From: Terriglobales bacterium
Lineage (GTDB): Bacteria > Acidobacteriota > Terriglobia > Terriglobales > Acidobacteriaceae
Reading direction: 5' to 3'
Assembly (NCBI GenBank): GCA_035651655.1
Contig: DASRFG010000023.1
Location: 310,001 to 374,000 of the forward strand
Length of the DNA stretch: 64,000 nucleotides
In this document: piece after piece, positions 1-9,200 of the stretch
Numbering within the stretch: the first letter of the stretch is position 1
How the letters are laid out: each line of letters begins with the position of its first letter
Notes under the pieces: generated by a model
The model's input: only the letters and a program-made list of their open reading frames with translations
Database searches by the model: none
What the model was told of the DNA's origin: nothing
Translations under genes and position numbers: made by a program

Positions 1-102
1 GCTTCCGGTGTTGGCCAGCGCCGGAAGCGAAGCCGAACTGATCACCAGTACACCAGCCAGGACCGAAGCACCCAATAGCAAAAGTTGTTTGCTTTTCATC
101 AT
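1..102 (-). CDS. N-terminus of an unidentified exported protein (partial)
   Basis: The reading frame runs off the left edge of the window, so only about 34 residues are visible. They begin MMKSKQLLLLGASVLAG and continue through a hydrophobic stretch to an ALA-type signal peptidase site (SLPALA). The gene is therefore probably for an exported protein. An AGAGGG ribosome-binding site lies 5 nt upstream of the first of two adjacent ATG codons (99-102). The mature protein is outside the window, so no function can be given. The 154 bp between this start and the thrB stop show no gene. Confidence 0.6.
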   Translation of the reverse strand, partial: MMKSKQLLLLGASVLAGVLVISSASLPALANTGS

Positions 103-256
103 ACTTACCCTCTTTCATGTGCTCTTTACAAAACTTTACAGAACTAACTATTTGGTTAATTAATTGGATGCGGAGCGTGGAATTTGGATTCGGGCAGATT
201 GGCAGGGGTTCGTGGGCCTTGCGGGTTAAACAGTATGCCAGTGTTAGTTGGGTAAT

Positions 257-1225
257 TTACGAGCGCTCCGAAAGCGCTGCCGAACGGAAGCTTTGCGTAG
301 CTCCATGGTCTGAAATCGAAGTCAACAAAAGCTCGGCCGAAAGATTACGTTTGCGAAGGTGTGCGGCGACGAGCTTCTTGATCTTCTCAGCCGAACTCCT
401 TGTATTGAGAAACATCAGCACCGATGGCCCTGCGCCGCTCAGCGCGACTCCGAGGATGCCGTCGCGGGGAGCCAGTTCTCGCAACACTGGCAGCAGGGAG
501 CAGAGCGGCCCGCGATAAGGCTCGTGGATGCGATCGTTCAGAGTGGCGGCTAAGAGCTCATTGCTGCCCTGAACAAGACCCGCCAATAGAAGCATTGCAT
601 TCTGCACGTTAGCCACCGCATCCGCACGCGGGTATTGTTGGGGGAGGACGCGTCGCGCTTTTTCGGTTGAGAACGGCTGATCTGCGATGGCGAGCAGCAG
701 AGGCCACGATTTTGCGGGGTTGATGCGCGCTGCTTCGAGTTTGCTCGCCGGCCCGGTCCCCATGCGCGCCACTACGACGCCCCCCAGCCAGCACGCTGCT
801 GAATTATCGGGGTGTCCCTCACGTCTGGAAGCCTCTTCAATAATGCGGTTGTCATCCCAGCCAAGCTTACCCACACGCACCGCCAGTGCAATTCCAGCAA
901 GGCGCGCCGCGGCGGATGAACCGCAGCCTTTACCAATCGGAATTTCATTGCGAATGTGTAGATGTACGGGTTGTGGCTGCTTCCCTGCTGCTCGCAGAAC
1001 TTCACGATAGGTTTCCACAATCAGATTATTTTTCAGACTTTCACAAATGCCGGTGTCTCGGCCTTGGGCAATGATAGAGAATTTGTCGGCGGAGACGGCT
1101 TCCACGCGCAAATAAATGTCCATGGCCAAGGCGGCCGCATCGAATGCTGGGCCCAGGTTCGCGGAGGTTGCCGGCAACTTGAGATCCAGCAGGCGCGCGG
1201 ATTTCCTTTTTTCTGGCACGGTCAC
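257..1225 (-). CDS. thrB: Homoserine kinase
   Basis: The product phosphorylates L-homoserine with ATP to give O-phosphohomoserine, the step before threonine synthase. The 322-residue protein has the GHMP-kinase layout: an N-terminal PATSANLGPAFD motif (residues 18-29), the ATP-binding PIGKGCGSSAAA loop (96-107) and a C-terminal ALSGAGPSVLMF motif that completes the active site. Length is normal for the family. The ATG overlaps the end of thrC by 4 nt (ATGA), so the two are probably co-transcribed and translationally coupled. Nothing in the sequence suggests disruption. Confidence 0.93.
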   Translation of the reverse strand: MTVPEKRKSARLLDLKLPATSANLGPAFDAAALAMDIYLRVEAVSADKFSIIAQGRDTGICESLKNNLIVETYREVLRAAGKQPQPVHLHIRNEIPIGKGCGSSAAARLAGIALAVRVGKLGWDDNRIIEEASRREGHPDNSAACWLGGVVVARMGTGPASKLEAARINPAKSWPLLLAIADQPFSTEKARRVLPQQYPRADAVANVQNAMLLLAGLVQGSNELLAATLNDRIHEPYRGPLCSLLPVLRELAPRDGILGVALSGAGPSVLMFLNTRSSAEKIKKLVAAHLRKRNLSAELLLTSISDHGATQSFRSAALSERS

Positions 1226-2634
1226 GCTGCGCCTGACTGCTCCAGCAGTTTCAGGACAGCACTCGCATCAGCATCGAGCACCTGCGGCGTACGGCGATGT
1301 ACACGGAGTTTCGCTTCCTGCTGTGCGTCGCGCGGATCGAAGAGCTCACCTTGATGAAATTTCAGGGTGTACTCAGGATCTTTGAGCAAGTGGCCGGTAA
1401 GGACCAGAACCACGTGATCGTTTGTCTTGACGAACCCGTTGCGGACGAGTTTCTTCAGTCCTGCCAGAGTCACCGCGGAAGCTGGCTCGCAACCTACGCC
1501 GTCAGATCCGATCTCGGCTTTTGCGATGGCGATCTCTGCCTCGCTGACTTGTTCGCAGCGTCCTCCTGTTGCCTCCAGCACACGCACGGCCTTCTTCCAT
1601 GAGGCCGGATTGCCAATGCGAATTGCGGTTGCGAGCGTCTCCGCCTGCACGGGGATCAATTTCTTGCCGCCATTCTCCTGCATGGTTCGCACCAGTGCAT
1701 TTGCGCATTCCGCTTGGATAATCGAGATCCTCGGCAAGGATTGCACAAACCCGAGCTCCCGCAATTCGAGAAACGCTTTGCCCAGTGCCGAAGAATTTCC
1801 CAGATTACCGCCAGGGACGATTACATGGTCCGGGACCTGCCAGTCCAATTGCTCCAGCAATTCGATTGCAGCCGTCTTTTGGCCTTCAATGCGATAGGGA
1901 TTTAGTGAATTAAGAAGGTACACGGGGAATTGTTTCATTACTTCATTAAGCACGCGCATGCAACCATCAAAATCGGTGCGCAGCTGGCACGTAAGCGCTC
2001 CGTAATCGAGGGACTGCGCAAGCTTGCCCCAGGAAATTCGGCCTTCGGGTATGAGCACCAGACAGCGCAGCCCGCCACGTGCCGCGTAGGCTGCCATAGA
2101 AGCCGAGGTGTTCCCGGTGGAGGCGCATGCCACCCAACGGAAGCCATTCTGCGCCGCAACCGAAATGGCAACTGTCATCCCCGTGTCCTTGAATGATCCG
2201 GTGGGATTCATGCCCTGGTGCTTGGCAAAGAGCCGCTTCATTCCGGCACTGCGAGCGCAGCGCGGTAACTGGTAAACCGGGGTATTGCCCTCGCGCAAGC
2301 TGATGATTTTTTCGTCATCGCCGAAGGGCAGCAATTCTCGGAATCGCCAAACGCCGCTTTCATCGGCTGACTCCCGCGAAACCTTTCGCTGAAGCCAGGT
2401 TTGCTTCAGGACATTCGGATCGGGGGCATGCGCTCGACCATCAGCCGAAGTCCAGGTCGGATAGAAAATCTCCAGCAGATCGCCGCACGCGATACAGCGA
2501 AAATTCTGCTCCGGGCTGTTAGTCAGAGCGCCACATCCGACGCAGCGAAAGGAAGCCACTGTTTTCTGCCGGGCACTTCCCTTCGGCGCTCTTCCGTGAA
2601 GGGTTTGCGTCTTGGCTTTGGCCGCGTCAGTCAT
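1222..2634 (-). CDS. thrC: Threonine synthase
   Basis: A PLP enzyme that converts O-phosphohomoserine to L-threonine. From the chosen ATG the protein has 470 residues. The PLP lysine is K149 in NPTGSFKDTG. An N-terminal zinc-ribbon-like pair CVGC/CIAC (C31, C34, C47, C50) precedes the catalytic fold, as in many archaeal and bacterial threonine synthases of the longer type. The frame is open to a TTG at 2676, but the ATG at 2634 begins a more natural N-terminus (MTDAAKAKTQ). No strong ribosome-binding site separates the two choices. The gene lies 83 nt after the cupin gene, so it could be read through from the operon upstream or have its own promoter. It overlaps thrB by 4 nt. Confidence 0.92.
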   Translation of the reverse strand: MTDAAKAKTQTLHGRAPKGSARQKTVASFRCVGCGALTNSPEQNFRCIACGDLLEIFYPTWTSADGRAHAPDPNVLKQTWLQRKVSRESADESGVWRFRELLPFGDDEKIISLREGNTPVYQLPRCARSAGMKRLFAKHQGMNPTGSFKDTGMTVAISVAAQNGFRWVACASTGNTSASMAAYAARGGLRCLVLIPEGRISWGKLAQSLDYGALTCQLRTDFDGCMRVLNEVMKQFPVYLLNSLNPYRIEGQKTAAIELLEQLDWQVPDHVIVPGGNLGNSSALGKAFLELRELGFVQSLPRISIIQAECANALVRTMQENGGKKLIPVQAETLATAIRIGNPASWKKAVRVLEATGGRCEQVSEAEIAIAKAEIGSDGVGCEPASAVTLAGLKKLVRNGFVKTNDHVVLVLTGHLLKDPEYTLKFHQGELFDPRDAQQEAKLRVHRRTPQVLDADASAVLKLLEQSGAA

Positions 2635-2717
2635 TGAACAAGGGTCACAGAATTGGAATGCACACGAGAACAGCAATCATAGACCAGAAGCTGGTCGGGG
2701 AATCGCGGCGAATGAGG

Positions 2718-3122
2718 TCAGCCGCGGCGCAGGTAGTCGTCTGTTTTGCCCAGCCAGTCAGCACGCGGAGGTGTGAAGATGTCGAGATCAACCGTGTCCG
2801 CCATGGCGGTAGCTTTGTGAGGCATATGCGGCGGGATGCAAAGCACTTCGCCGGCGGAAACAACGATTTCTTTGCCGTCAATTTCGAACTTAAGGGCGCC
2901 TTCTAAAATGTAGGTGACCTGTTCGTTCAAGTGGCTGTGCAGAGGGACGACGCAGCCCTTTTTAAGGAGCACTCTTGCGACCATCACATCCTGGCCGACC
3001 ACCATTTGCCGCTGGAGGAGCGGATTCAGATTTTCCAGCTCGACGTTCTTCCAGCGAAGGTACTTCAGTTCGCCCTTGGAAGCTTCCTCTTTTGATCCTT
3101 TGGTGTGCGAGGCAGTGGCCAT
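2718..3122 (-). CDS. Single-domain cupin
   Basis: A 134-residue cytoplasmic cupin. Cupin motif 1 is visible as H62-S-H64-x-x-E67-Q68 in VPLHSHLNEQ. Motif 2 holds PPHMPH at 97-102, giving a probable His/Glu metal site. No signal peptide or second domain is seen. It starts 1 nt after the stop of the amidohydrolase (TGACATG), so it is the last gene of the coupled operon that begins with the TonB-dependent receptor. Small cupins of this type act as isomerases, dioxygenases or storage/binding proteins. The substrate cannot be told from sequence. The position suggests a role in processing whatever the operon imports. Confidence 0.85.
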   Translation of the reverse strand: MATASHTKGSKEEASKGELKYLRWKNVELENLNPLLQRQMVVGQDVMVARVLLKKGCVVPLHSHLNEQVTYILEGALKFEIDGKEIVVSAGEVLCIPPHMPHKATAMADTVDLDIFTPPRADWLGKTDDYLRRG

Positions 3123-3123
3123 G

Positions 3124-4461
3124 TCAGTGCGCCCTCTCCTGATAAATTCGTGCGGTGTTGTCGTGCAGATACGCGTGCGCCATTTCCAAAGCCTTGGTCT
3201 CGTTCACTTCGCCGGCTGAGACCATCTCCGCCAGGGCCGCCGCCAGTGACATGCGGGCAGACTGTACCCCCAGCCAGTAGCTCTCTTCCGCCCCCAAGGC
3301 CTCATTGTACGGGAAGGCGTCTGAGCCGAAGGTGATTTTATCCGGAAAAAGCTCCAGCCATTCCTTCAAGGAGTGCTTGAACTCTGAGGGATAGAGATCA
3401 ATCTCTATCAACGACGAATCCATGTAAACGTTCTTCATGGCCGCCAGCCAGATGGCCTGCCGCTCGTATGGGTATCCGCCATGAATCATTACCCAGGTCA
3501 CATTAGAGTAGCGAGGATCGCGCAATACATTTTCCAGGTTCAGGATATTGCCCTCGCTGATGTTGTAGTAATCTCCAATCCCGACCGCCGTGTGAATGTG
3601 CACCGGCAGGCCCAGGCGGCCTCCCTCTTTTGCCAAGTAGCGGAAAATGTAGTCCTGGAAGGTACGATATTCCTCAAGTGTGGGCACTCCGCCCATCCGA
3701 TACTTGCGGTAGATCGGGTCTACTTGTTCGCGGCTGGGATCGCCAAAGCGCAACGGCCGGAAATAGGCCGCTTCGAACTTCATGGCGATGCCGCCTTTTT
3801 TCTGGTTCTCCTCCAGTATGCGCGAAATGAAGGCTAAGTAGCCGTCGAAGTTCGGCGGCAACTGGTTGAGGCTCGCCTGCTGCATATAACGGTGCAGCAT
3901 TTTCTCCTGCAGTGGAATGTAGACCTGCTGATCGGGATTGCGCCCGGTCAATTGTCGATTGTTAAAGGGGTACATGAAGGAATCTACAAAGAAGACCCAA
4001 CGGAAACGTTTGGGATCCAAATAATCGTGCATGGCTGCCCGATTGGCGACAGAAGTTTCGATACCTAGTTTGTCCAGTACCTGATCGAAATAGGCGGTGC
4101 CGCCGCCCTTCTTCAACTCGGCTTTCTTATCTATGAGCCAGCGGGCGTGCTCGGTAGAAAGATCATCGTAAGGATAGCCCCACAGTGCTTTAGCTGCGGC
4201 AACAAGTTCGGGATTATCCAGGCGCTCGCGCAAAGGAGCACTTCCCGGCGGGGCGGCCATGGCGTCAACATCGGGATCATCCGGAAATCCAGGGTGCGCG
4301 TGATGGTCGAAGATAGGAATCTTCTCGATCGCGGCAAGGAGCCGCTGATACGTGGCCTGTAGATCAGGCCCCGGATAAGGCCGCGCCTGTCCCCATGCCG
4401 AGGTTGCGAATGCGGCAACAGCGAAGACGCAGACCGCGCGAATGAATTGGCGAAGGTTCAT
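3124..4461 (-). CDS. Exported amidohydrolase-family metal-dependent hydrolase
   Basis: A 445-residue protein with a clear signal peptide (MNLRQFIRAVCVFAVAAF, cleavage probably near SAWG-QA), so it acts outside the cytoplasm. The mature part has the amidohydrolase-2 type TIM barrel: a strand-1 metal motif D52-H53-H54-A55-H56, later histidines in VHIHTAV and VMIHGGYPY, and an active-site aspartate in FGSDAFP. Relatives include decarboxylases and hydrolases of cyclic or aromatic carboxylates and some peptide-like substrates. The exact reaction is not deducible. Its ATG follows the aminotransferase stop directly (TAAATG) and its own stop lies 1 nt before the cupin start, so expression is tied to both neighbours. 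Confidence 0.85.
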   Translation of the reverse strand: MNLRQFIRAVCVFAVAAFATSAWGQARPYPGPDLQATYQRLLAAIEKIPIFDHHAHPGFPDDPDVDAMAAPPGSAPLRERLDNPELVAAAKALWGYPYDDLSTEHARWLIDKKAELKKGGGTAYFDQVLDKLGIETSVANRAAMHDYLDPKRFRWVFFVDSFMYPFNNRQLTGRNPDQQVYIPLQEKMLHRYMQQASLNQLPPNFDGYLAFISRILEENQKKGGIAMKFEAAYFRPLRFGDPSREQVDPIYRKYRMGGVPTLEEYRTFQDYIFRYLAKEGGRLGLPVHIHTAVGIGDYYNISEGNILNLENVLRDPRYSNVTWVMIHGGYPYERQAIWLAAMKNVYMDSSLIEIDLYPSEFKHSLKEWLELFPDKITFGSDAFPYNEALGAEESYWLGVQSARMSLAAALAEMVSAGEVNETKALEMAHAYLHDNTARIYQERAH

Positions 4462-5664
4462 TTATGGTTTACCCGCCAGCTCCCGGTCGGTAGCACGCCG
4501 CCACACCGACGAGAGCTTCTGGATTCTTTCAACCGCTTCTCTAAGTATTACGGAAGAGGAAGCGAAGGAGAAGCGCACGAATTCCCTGCCCACGTCACCA
4601 AATGCGGCTCCGGGAATGGCGGCGATGCCCGCTTCTTCCAACATGAGCCGGCACAATTCTTCGGCGCTGAGTCCGGTATCTGAAACGTTTACCCAGGCAT
4701 AGAACGCGCCATCTGGAGGCAGGCTACGGAAACCGGGAACGCGGTTCAAATCACCGATGAACTGCTGGCGGCGCGCAGCAAACTCGCCCACCATCCGCTT
4801 CGTCATTCCCTGCTGGTCGCGCAGCGCTTCAATGGCAGCGTATTGAGTGAACTCCGCGACGCAGGTATAGGTATTCACCGCCAGCATATCGAGAGCGGAA
4901 ACAAATCGCGCCGGGGCTACCGCGTAGCCGAGCCGCCATCCGGTCATGGCGAAGCTTTTGGAGAAGCCGTCAATAATGAAGGTGCGCTCCTGCATCCCAG
5001 GGTAGCTGAGCATGGACTTGAAGCCACTGGTGTAATCAATGCGGGCGTAGATCTCATCGGAGAGGACGAGCAAGTCATGCCTCACGGCGAGCTCAGCGAG
5101 CCGGCGCTGGACAGCGTCGCTGTATACCGTGCCGGTGGGATTTCCCGGCGAGTTGGTGATCAAGATTTTGGTTCTTGAAGTAATCCTTGAACTCACTTCC
5201 TGGGGATCAGGCTGGAGCTGGTTGCGCTCAGCCAACTGGAACGGCACCGGCACTCCGCCGAAGGCATGCGTAATGGATGCGTATCCAGGAAACCCAGGAT
5301 CGGGATAGAGCACCTCGTCTCCCGGCTCGATCAAGGCCATCATCGCCATAAAGAGAGCAATTTTGCATCCCGGCGCGATGACGACGTTCTGCGCGTCTAC
5401 AGAAATATTGCGTGTATTCCGCAGATACTCAGCTATAGCCTGGCGCAGCGCCGGAATTCCTATGACTGGACAGTAGCGGTCCTTGCCGGCATCCAGGGCG
5501 TCCTTGAGCGACTGAACAACATCGGCGGCGGGATGGAAATCTGGCTCGCCCAGCTCAAGGTGAATGATCGAACGCCCGGCGGCCTCCAGTTCTTTGGCGC
5601 GCGCAAATACCGAGAGCGCGCCTTCGCCGCTCATCACGCCGATGCGCGAAGCTGGCTTGCGCAC
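4462..5664 (-). CDS. Class I/II PLP-dependent aminotransferase (aspartate/aromatic type)
   Basis: A fold-type I aminotransferase of 400 residues. The PLP lysine is K236 in DGFSKSFAMTGWRLG, the pyridine-nitrogen aspartate is D203 in LSDEIY, and NSPGNPTG at 171-178 is the usual substrate/PLP loop. The frame is open to 5727, but I place the start at GTG 5664. It begins VRKPASRIG as in relatives, has an AGGAAGG ribosome-binding site 6 nt upstream, and sits 1 nt after the stop of the AhpD-like gene. The amidohydrolase ATG abuts its stop. It probably transaminates an amino acid or keto acid handled by this operon. Assignment to aspartate, aromatic or another specificity is not possible. Confidence 0.88.
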   Translation of the reverse strand: MRKPASRIGVMSGEGALSVFARAKELEAAGRSIIHLELGEPDFHPAADVVQSLKDALDAGKDRYCPVIGIPALRQAIAEYLRNTRNISVDAQNVVIAPGCKIALFMAMMALIEPGDEVLYPDPGFPGYASITHAFGGVPVPFQLAERNQLQPDPQEVSSRITSRTKILITNSPGNPTGTVYSDAVQRRLAELAVRHDLLVLSDEIYARIDYTSGFKSMLSYPGMQERTFIIDGFSKSFAMTGWRLGYAVAPARFVSALDMLAVNTYTCVAEFTQYAAIEALRDQQGMTKRMVGEFAARRQQFIGDLNRVPGFRSLPPDGAFYAWVNVSDTGLSAEELCRLMLEEAGIAAIPGAAFGDVGREFVRFSFASSSVILREAVERIQKLSSVWRRATDRELAGKP

Positions 5665-5665
5665 G

Positions 5666-6232
5666 TTACGCCTTCCTCTCGGCCAGGGCTGGCACCGGGG
5701 TGGTGGGAATCCGCAGAACGTCAACAAAGCGGGTGAAGAATTCGAAAGCGGCAGCGGTACACATGAGTTCGATGATTTGCGGTTCGGTGTAAGCCCGCCT
5801 CAACTCTGCGTAAAGGTCATCGTCAACTTCGTAGGGCGAGCGATGCAGCCGATCAGCCGCCCGGAAGCCCAGCTTTTCCGATTCTTTATACGGTCCGCGC
5901 TCGTAATCCTGCAAGCCGTGTACCTGCGCGTCGGTGGCGCCTTTCTGCTTCGCCGAAGCAGAGTGAGCAGAAGTTCAATAATCGCACCCCTGCAGCAGCG
6001 CCACTCGTGTGGCCACCAGCTCCTTGTACCATCCCGGCAAAGCGCCATCGCCCATCAAAGGCTTGAGAAAGCCTGCAATTCCCAAGGCTAGAGGTGGGTC
6101 GTGCGCGATGGTCTTGAACATGTTCGGCACCACGCCGCGCTGCTCGAGCAGAATGTCGTAAAGCTGGCGAATCTCGGGCGTGACCTGGTCGCGCTCCAGC
6201 ATCGGAATCCGGCCGTGATCATGACCTTTCAT
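5666..6232 (-). CDS. AhpD-like (carboxymuconolactone decarboxylase family) protein with in-frame TGA, candidate selenoprotein
   Basis: One reading frame of 189 codons interrupted by a single TGA at 5977-5975 (codon 86). Both sides match the AhpD-like family: upstream PNMFKTIAHDPPLALG and LPGWYKELVATRVALLQGCDY, downstream TSAHSASAKQKGATDAQ and a normal C-terminus. The TGA stands where homologues have the second Cys of CxxC. This gives E71-x11-C83-D-Y-U86-x3-H90, identical in spacing to the AhpD catalytic residues E118/C130/C133/H137. A hairpin lies 20 nt after the TGA (separate entry). Read as selenocysteine it would be a 188-residue CxxU oxidoreductase acting on hydroperoxides or disulfides. 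The ATG overlaps the receptor stop (TAATG) and the stop is 1 nt before the aminotransferase GTG. The alternative is a nonsense mutation or base error. Confidence 0.78.
5944..5962 (-). promoter_or_regulatory. Candidate bacterial SECIS hairpin in the AhpD-like gene
   Basis: On the minus strand TCTGCTTC-GGC-GAAGCAGA forms a perfect 8-bp stem with a GGC loop. Twenty nt separate the TGA at 5977-5975 from the loop. Bacterial SECIS elements are described as a short upper stem with a small loop carrying G in its first two positions, 16-37 nt after the UGA, and this hairpin fits. An alternative outer pairing (TTCTGCT with AGCAGAA) uses overlapping bases. No experimental support exists here. Confidence 0.6.
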
Positions 6233-9200
6233 TAGAACGCGTACCTCATGGAGAACTGAATCAGTCGCGGAGTTCCAGCAGTTGAAGTTATATGGCCGAA
6301 GCTCGCCGGGTTCTCGATGTCAGTGAACGAGGGCGCGTTGAACGCAGGGTGGTTCCACAGGTTGAAGAAATCGGCGCCGAACTTAAAGTTCTGCCGTTCG
6401 GTGATGTGGAATGTCTTGGCCAATGAGAAGTCCCAATTCTGCTGAAACGGCCCGCGGTAGATGTTGCGCCCCAGAGTGCCGTAGCCCTTTACACCGTCGG
6501 CGGCGAAAGGGACCGCCGGGACGGGCGCGAAGGCGTTAATGTTGACATAATTGTTGAGCCGATCTTCGGTTCCGCCATGGGTCAGCGCGCTGTCAATGGT
6601 TGCGCCCGGCGCCAGATTTGCCGTGGTGGTGTTGGGACTGCTGAGCGAGTAGGCGCTGCCACCAGCAGAGTCAATAATGCTGAAGGGCACGCCCGATTGG
6701 AAGGTGGTAATCCCGCTCAAAGCCCAGTGACCCAGCAGCCCGCCGGTGAATCCCTTTGCCGTCGAAAAGAATGGTAAGTCCCAGGTGTAACTGATAACCA
6801 GACGATGAGTCCGGTCGAAGTCTGAGAGACCACGGGAAGCATCGAGGCTGGTTTGATCGTTGAAGGCGGTGTTGAATGCCGTGTTGCCGCTGGAGGTGGC
6901 GTCAATTGCTTTGGAGAAGGTGTATGAGGTCAGCACGTACACGCCCTTAGACAAGCGATGCGTAAGGCTGGTCTGAAACGAATGATAGTGCGAATAGGCG
7001 TCATTCGCGAAAAGCTGATAACCGGAGGGTGCCAAACCTAACGCGGGGGAACGTGCCGCGGCGTTGGTCGCGCTATTTTCCGTAATCCTAAACGTCTGCC
7101 CACCGGGCGTGGTGAGCACGATAGGGTTGCTCGGACTCGCTATCCTGGCCTGAATGTTGTCGCGAGTTTCGCGCAAGTGCGTGCCCTTGGTGCCCACGTA
7201 TCCCACCTCAACGATCCAATCCTTTTTGATTTCACGTTGGACCGTGAGGTTCCATTGCTGAGTGTTGGGGGAAACAAAGTGCCGCGGCACTTCCAGTCCG
7301 AACAGGTTAATGGTATTGCCGTCAAAAGCCGGGCACTGTGTGGTGTCCGTGGTCGGAGCACCCGATGCGCAGTCCACGAAGCCCTGAAAGTGCGAGTACA
7401 CTGGGACGTAGGCGGGATCAATAACCCCAGCGGCCGGAAGTTTTCCCGGTCCCGTGGAGAAAAGTGTGGACATAGTTCCCGGAGGCCCAGAAGCAAATGT
7501 GATCGGCAGAATGGGCGTGGTGAAGGACAATTGATCAATGGTTCCAACGTCCTCACGCACGTAAAAGATGCCATAGCCGGCGCGAACGGCAGTGGTGTGG
7601 TGACCGCCAACATCGTAGGCAAACCCGATGCGCGGTCCCCAATTTCTCGCATAGTTATTGTTCATTGTAGTTTCGCTGGCAGTGCCGACGAAACCAGGAA
7701 TCTTGAATCGGTTCACACCTTTTGGGTAGATAAACGGGCTCTGTCCCGCCGCCGCTAGCGCGGCCACCGTATTACCTATGTGATCCAGATTGTCACGAAC
7801 TGCTCCGGTGATTTCCAACCGCAGGCCGGCATTCATGGTCAGGTTGGGGGTGAGGTTAACGTCGTCCTGACCGAAGAACGCGTAGTCATTGATGCGGTAT
7901 TCATGGTTGGAAACGCCACTTCCGCCAAACGAAAAGAAGGGCGCGCCTAGCAGGAGGTTCTGAAAATCGGAGCACGGCGCGGGAACTGCGGGATTCGTAA
8001 GATCTTTTCCGCAAACGAACGCCGGTAACGAAGTCGGCTGAGGCGACGGCGCAAAGAACAACTCTCCGTTAAACGTTTGCGGAAAGTTCTTGTCCAACAG
8101 GATCTTGTCATACTGGCCGCCAAAACGCAGGCGGTGTGTGCCACGTGTCCAGCTCACCGTGTCCAACCAGGTGTAGTTGTTCTGCAGTTGGCTCTGGTCC
8201 GCTCCCGGGGTGGGTCCGATGTTAATGGTGGAGAGTGTAAGTTTGTAAATCGTCTTGTAGATGTTGTCATTGGGCCGGTTAATGCCCAGGTCGCCTACGT
8301 TGACGATCGGGGTGTTGATCGCCTTGTTATCAATCCGCACGTACCCGAACCGTAGCTCATTGACCACACGTGGACTGAACACGTGGGTTTCCGCCAAGCT
8401 GAGAAAGCGATCATGCACCGGTTCGTCCAAGGGGAAGTTCAGGTCACTGGGCACAATCCCTCCGCCGAGGGTCGCGGTCAGTCCACCTGCGCCATAAGGC
8501 AGCAGCGACTCAAAGTTGGAGAAAAAGAAACGGCCGGAGAGGTGGTCATTGCCGCCGCGGAATTCGCGGTCCCAATTGGCGGTGAATTGGTCATCGGTAT
8601 ATTTTCCTGGGGTACTGACGGTCAGTTGACCATTAGGCACGGAAGGAATCAGCCAGCCGCCGCCTGCGCCGCCAAACTGGTTACTCTTGAACTGCAGCAG
8701 CTTCAGGGCAACAGGATCAATGTTGTTCGCAAACGCTGGGCCTCCCAAAAGAGTAGTGGCCAATGAAGTCGCGGAGCGATCCGTGGGAAGCGACGGGATA
8801 ATGGTGCTGACGAAGGTCCCCGGAGACAAGCCGCTGCGCTGCCGTGTTCCTTGGTAATTAAAGAAGAAAAAGCCAAGTTTTCCGCTTGGCAGCACCGGGC
8901 CGCCCAGGCTGCCTCCGAAGATGTTTTGCTTCACCACCGGACGAGGCTGGCCGTGTCCCTTCAGGAAAAACTCATTGGCGTTCAGCGCATCGTTGCGGAA
9001 AAACTCAAATGCATCACCGTGAAAATCCTTGGTGCCGCTCTTCAGAATGGCATTGATGTTGCCTCCGCCATTGCGACCTTGAGTGGCATCGTACAAACTG
9101 GTCTGGACTTTGAATTCTTGCACCACGTCCGGACTCGGCAGCGGTGTATTGGTGAGCTCGGCTACGTTGTAGTCGCTGGCACTGATGCCTTCGATCTGAT

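Noticed and set aside
5666-5914. Treating the AhpD-like halves as two separate small genes
   Set aside because: Both halves share one frame and together make one complete domain. The internal ATG has no ribosome-binding site.
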